From contig CANPET010000091.1 of NCBI GenBank assembly GCA_947573465.1, positions 1 through 6,614 on the forward strand: a stretch of 6,614 nucleotides of DNA, given 5' to 3'. Under the pieces are notes generated by a model. That model was not told the origin of the DNA, made no database searches, and saw only the letters and a program-made list of their open reading frames with translations. Origin of the DNA: an uncultured Eubacterium sp. (lineage in GTDB: Bacteria > Bacillota > Clostridia > Lachnospirales > Lachnospiraceae). Within the stretch, counting starts at the first letter, position 1; each line of letters starts with the position of its first letter. The position numbers and the translations under genes are program-made. This document shows, piece after piece, positions 5,952-6,614 of the stretch.

Positions 5952-5980
5952 AAAAGAAAGAGGGATATCACTATCCCTCT
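5951..5980 (-). terminator. Terminator overlapping the clpX-like stop codon
   Basis: AGAGGGATA (5959-5967) and TATCCCTCT (5972-5980) form a perfect 9-bp stem with a 4-nt loop, followed on the minus strand by TTCTTTTTC. The stem includes the TAG stop at 5971-5973 and the last two sense codons, so the coding end doubles as half of the terminator. It separates the ClpX-like gene from the protease gene. Confidence 0.82.
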
Positions 5981-6614
5981 AACAAATCCTGTCCACGCAT
6001 TCCAATAACTGGACCTCCAGTTCCATGAATATACTCTTCAGTAATTGTTACTGTTCCAATATGTTCATCTTTTGGAATTTCAAACATAATATCTAACATA
6101 AACTCTTCAATAATAGAACGCAGCGCTCTTGCCCCGGTCTTTTTCTCCATAGCTCTTTGTGCAATTGTCTTTAATGCTCCTTCTGTAAAATCCAGTTTTA
6201 CTTCATCTAACTCTAACAGTTTCTGATACTGTTTAATAATTGCATTCTTTGGCTTTGTCAAAATACTTACCAGCATTTCTTCACTCAAACCTTCCAAAGT
6301 AAATACAATTGGAAGTCTTCCTAAAAATTCCGGAATCATTCCGAATTTTCTCAGATCTTCGCCTGTAACTTTACTCATGACATCTTTATCTTTATCATAT
6401 TTATCAGACAAATCTCCTAAAAATCCAATAGCTGCCTGCTTATTTAATCTCTCTTTAATAATGTCCTCTAAGTCAGGAAATGCTCCACCGCAGATAAATA
6501 AGATATTCTTCGTATTTATTGTCGCAAGAGGTACCATGGCATTTTTACTTGTAGCACCTACCGGAACCTCAACTTCACTGCCTTCTAACAGTTTTAACAG
6601 CCCCTGCTGAACTG
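5971..6614 (-). CDS. ClpX-like AAA+ unfoldase, C-terminal part (probable paralogue)
   Basis: The frame is open to the right edge; 213 residues are visible, and the first in-window ATG (6537) is internal, since VQQGLLKLLEGSEVEVPVG upstream of it aligns with ClpX. Visible elements are sensor 1 (NILFICGGAF), the docking tripeptide IGF in KQAAIGFLGD, the arginine-finger box IPEFLGRLP, a C-terminal helical domain (LSEEMLVSILTKPKNAIIKQYQ), and sensor 2 (KTGARALRSIIEE). Walker A and B, the first pore loop and any zinc-binding domain lie outside the window. Canonical ClpX has an RKH loop (GGRKHP) between LLKLxEG and sensor 1. Here that stretch reads PVGATSKNAMVPLATINTKN with no RKH, so substrate choice should differ. 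The retained IGF suggests it can still dock on ClpP. It is probably a second ClpX or a ClpX-like ATPase, not the housekeeping one, though the clpX label would be natural in automatic annotation. Confidence 0.85.
   Translation of the reverse strand, partial: VQQGLLKLLEGSEVEVPVGATSKNAMVPLATINTKNILFICGGAFPDLEDIIKERLNKQAAIGFLGDLSDKYDKDKDVMSKVTGEDLRKFGMIPEFLGRLPIVFTLEGLSEEMLVSILTKPKNAIIKQYQKLLELDEVKLDFTEGALKTIAQRAMEKKTGARALRSIIEEFMLDIMFEIPKDEHIGTVTITEEYIHGTGGPVIGMRGQDLLEG

Noticed and set aside
5971..6537. Separate 188-residue protein starting at the ATG at 6537
   Set aside because: The frame continues upstream with residues that align to ClpX, so this ATG is an internal methionine of a larger protein cut by the window edge.

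Overview
The window looks like chromosomal DNA of a low-GC, endospore-lineage Firmicute, most likely a member of Clostridia close to Lachnospiraceae. This rests on AT-rich intergenic DNA, strong AAGGAGG-type ribosome binding sites, a Csp-type subtilisin-like protease of the kind linked to clostridial spore germination, and a zinc-uptake lipoprotein of the clostridial type. Genus is inference. All recognisable genes lie on the minus strand, so the biological order runs from the right end of the window to the left.

Right end (5971-6614): the C-terminal part of a ClpX-type AAA+ unfoldase, cut by the window edge. It keeps the IGF ClpP-docking tripeptide, the arginine-finger box and sensor 2, but lacks the RKH-loop motif of canonical ClpX, so it is probably a paralogue. 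A hairpin terminator overlaps its stop codon. Next (4191-5903) is a 570-residue Csp-family S8 serine protease with an intact Asp/His/Ser triad and an inserted beta-rich domain. It has a strong ribosome binding site and a possible sigma-E/K-like promoter, which would fit expression during sporulation.

The 310-bp gap from 3881 to 4190 is the most unusual non-coding stretch. It holds two diverged 38-bp direct repeats, further copies of GTTCAGCCA, a perfect 17-bp inverted repeat, and a long terminator-like hairpin nested inside it. It also holds the probable proS promoter. The proS gene (2144-3880) encodes a complete bacterial-type prolyl-tRNA synthetase with an editing insertion and ends at a clear terminator.

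The 483-bp gap from 1661 to 2143 is very AT-rich. It contains the proS terminator, an 18-bp perfect palindrome, a 13-bp-stem hairpin, and the promoter plus a Fur-box-like operator of the next operon.

Left end (1-1660): a zinc homeostasis operon. A Fur/Zur-like repressor (1259-1660) is followed by a zinc-binding lipoprotein ZnuA (100-1176) and the first 27 codons of the ABC ATPase ZnuC (1-83). The permease gene would be expected just outside the window. The repressor probably controls itself and the transporter through the operator at its promoter. I see no wholly new multi-gene system. The best leads are the ClpX paralogue/Csp protease pair and the repeat element between csp and proS.
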